The position numbers were made by a program, and so were the translations under genes. The notes under the pieces were generated by a model that worked only from the letters and a program-made list of their open reading frames with translations, was not told where the DNA came from and did not search any database. Of a stretch of DNA of 64,000 nt, positions 63,323 through 64,000 are shown piece after piece. Position 1 is the first letter of the stretch. The number at the start of each line of letters is the position of its first letter. Source of the stretch: Bradyrhizobium acaciae (GTDB lineage: Bacteria; Pseudomonadota; Alphaproteobacteria; Rhizobiales; Xanthobacteraceae); the NCBI RefSeq assembly GCF_020889785.1, contig NZ_JACMYK010000006.1, forward strand, positions 1-64,000, given 5' to 3'.

Positions 63323-64000
63323 GCCACCCGCCCCTCGAATTTCTTCTGCAGGAAGTTGCCGACCATGCTGAAAGCAATCACCGTGGCGGTGATCGCAAGG
63401 CCCGGAAACACGCCAGGCCACCACGCTACCCGCAGGACGTCCCGGCTTTCCGCCAGCATGACGCCCCATTCCGGCGTCGGCGGCTGCGGACCGAGACCCA
63501 GGAAGCTCAGGCCCGACACGATCAGGATGGTGCTGCCGATATAAACGGTCGCGATGATCGGAATGGCGACCAGCACGTTGGGCAATACGTGCCGCAGAAA
63601 CGCCTGCCACTGGCTCAATCCATAGATTGTCGCCTGTGTGACGTAATCAGCATCGCGCACCAATTGGGTTTGCGCCCGGACCACGCGGCCGAACTTGGGA
63701 ATGCCCGCGATCCCCACCGCGATCGCGATATTGAGCATACCCTGGCCGAGGAAAGTGACGATCAGCATCGCAAGCAACACACCCGGAAAGGACGACAGCA
63801 TGTCGAACAGCCGAGACACGGCTTCATCGAGGATTCGGTTGCGCTGGCCCGCGATAATTCCAAGGATCACTCCGATACCGAGCCCGACCGCAACGCCACC
63901 GAATCCGATCAGAAGCGAGTAGCGGGTGCCGTAGATGGTTCGCGCAAACACATCGCGGCCCAGGCGATCCGTGCCGAACAGATGCGACCAGCCTGGCGGC
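63319..64000 (-). CDS. Dpp/Opp-type ABC permease (DppC-like), cut by window edge
   Basis: At least 227 residues are visible; the 5' end lies beyond the right edge. The frame reads through the edge with WSHLFGTDRLGRDVFARTIYGTRYSLLIG, the DppC signature. Coupling loop is YVTQATIYGLSQWQAFLRHVLPN, followed by SGLSFLGLGPQPPTPEWGVML. Four to five membrane segments are included. A frame-internal ATG at 63951 is not the true start. It is upstream of the dual ATPase in the same operon; a second permease and a binding protein are expected outside the window. Confidence 0.93.
   Translation of the reverse strand, partial: PPGWSHLFGTDRLGRDVFARTIYGTRYSLLIGFGGVAVGLGIGVILGIIAGQRNRILDEAVSRLFDMLSSFPGVLLAMLIVTFLGQGMLNIAIAVGIAGIPKFGRVVRAQTQLVRDADYVTQATIYGLSQWQAFLRHVLPNVLVAIPIIATVYIGSTILIVSGLSFLGLGPQPPTPEWGVMLAESRDVLRVAWWPGVFPGLAITATVIAFSMVGNFLQKKFEGRVA

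Overview
The window is high-GC and gene-dense, with long antisense open frames, ATGA-coupled operons and many paralogous ABC transporters. This fits a soil alphaproteobacterium of the Bradyrhizobium / Nitrobacteraceae type. That placement is inference from gene content and codon use by eye; no tRNA, rRNA or phylogenetic marker is present to prove it. No CRISPR array and no intact insertion sequence were seen.

Left part (1-11,550), mixed chromosomal genes. In order: the N-terminus of an AraC-type regulator cut by the window edge, an ECF sigma factor overlapped by an N-terminally truncated AraC protein, a periplasmic asparaginase, a decayed TetR-like remnant, an OpgC acyltransferase, an AlaX-type editing protein, an MFS transporter, an amidohydrolase, a small membrane protein divergent from an HxlR regulator, and a HerA/FtsK-like ATPase. 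A strong terminator and a possible small RNA follow the ATPase.

Middle part (11,550-32,000), a sulfonate/organosulfur and amide acquisition region. A complete ssuCBA-type transporter is followed in the same operon by a 36-codon ORF and an FMN-dependent monooxygenase, with an Lrp-type regulator diverging from it. An FAD/NAD(P)-binding protein, a second transporter whose substrate-binding protein carries a NosL-like C-terminal extension, and a Crp-family regulator come next. A nine-gene minus-strand operon then runs from 31,917 to 23,097: two amidase-signature hydrolases (one AtzF-like), a third ABC transporter, a DUF971 protein, an AprA-like flavoprotein, a two-cluster ferredoxin and a HEAT-repeat protein. 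This operon is the best candidate for an undescribed system. It looks like import and deamidation of a small amide or sulfonated amide coupled to a flavin/iron-sulfur redox step. GCAA-N4-TTGC palindromes lie upstream of it, inside it, and in front of the second transporter.

Right-middle part (32,300-43,000). A CmcJ/NvfI-type oxygenase, two small proteins, a class II aldolase and a D-2-hydroxyacid dehydrogenase are followed by a 102-residue protein that is 43% methionine, an XRE-cupin regulator coupled to a small Trp-rich membrane ORF, and a fourth sulfonate-type transporter (two binding proteins, two permeases). The ATPase of this fourth transporter is split by an in-frame amber codon.

Right part (43,000-64,000), a second organosulfur block. 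It has three family-5 binding proteins, a DszC/SfnB-like and DszA-like pair, an SfnG/SsuD-like monooxygenase, a Dpp-type transporter, an orphan MetQ-like binding protein, a groES-groEL operon, and another monooxygenase / acyl-CoA-dehydrogenase-like pair behind a Dpp-type transporter that runs off the right edge. The working picture is that several importers bring in different organosulfur or amide compounds, flavin-dependent oxygenases release sulfite, and the regulators respond to sulfur or nitrogen status.
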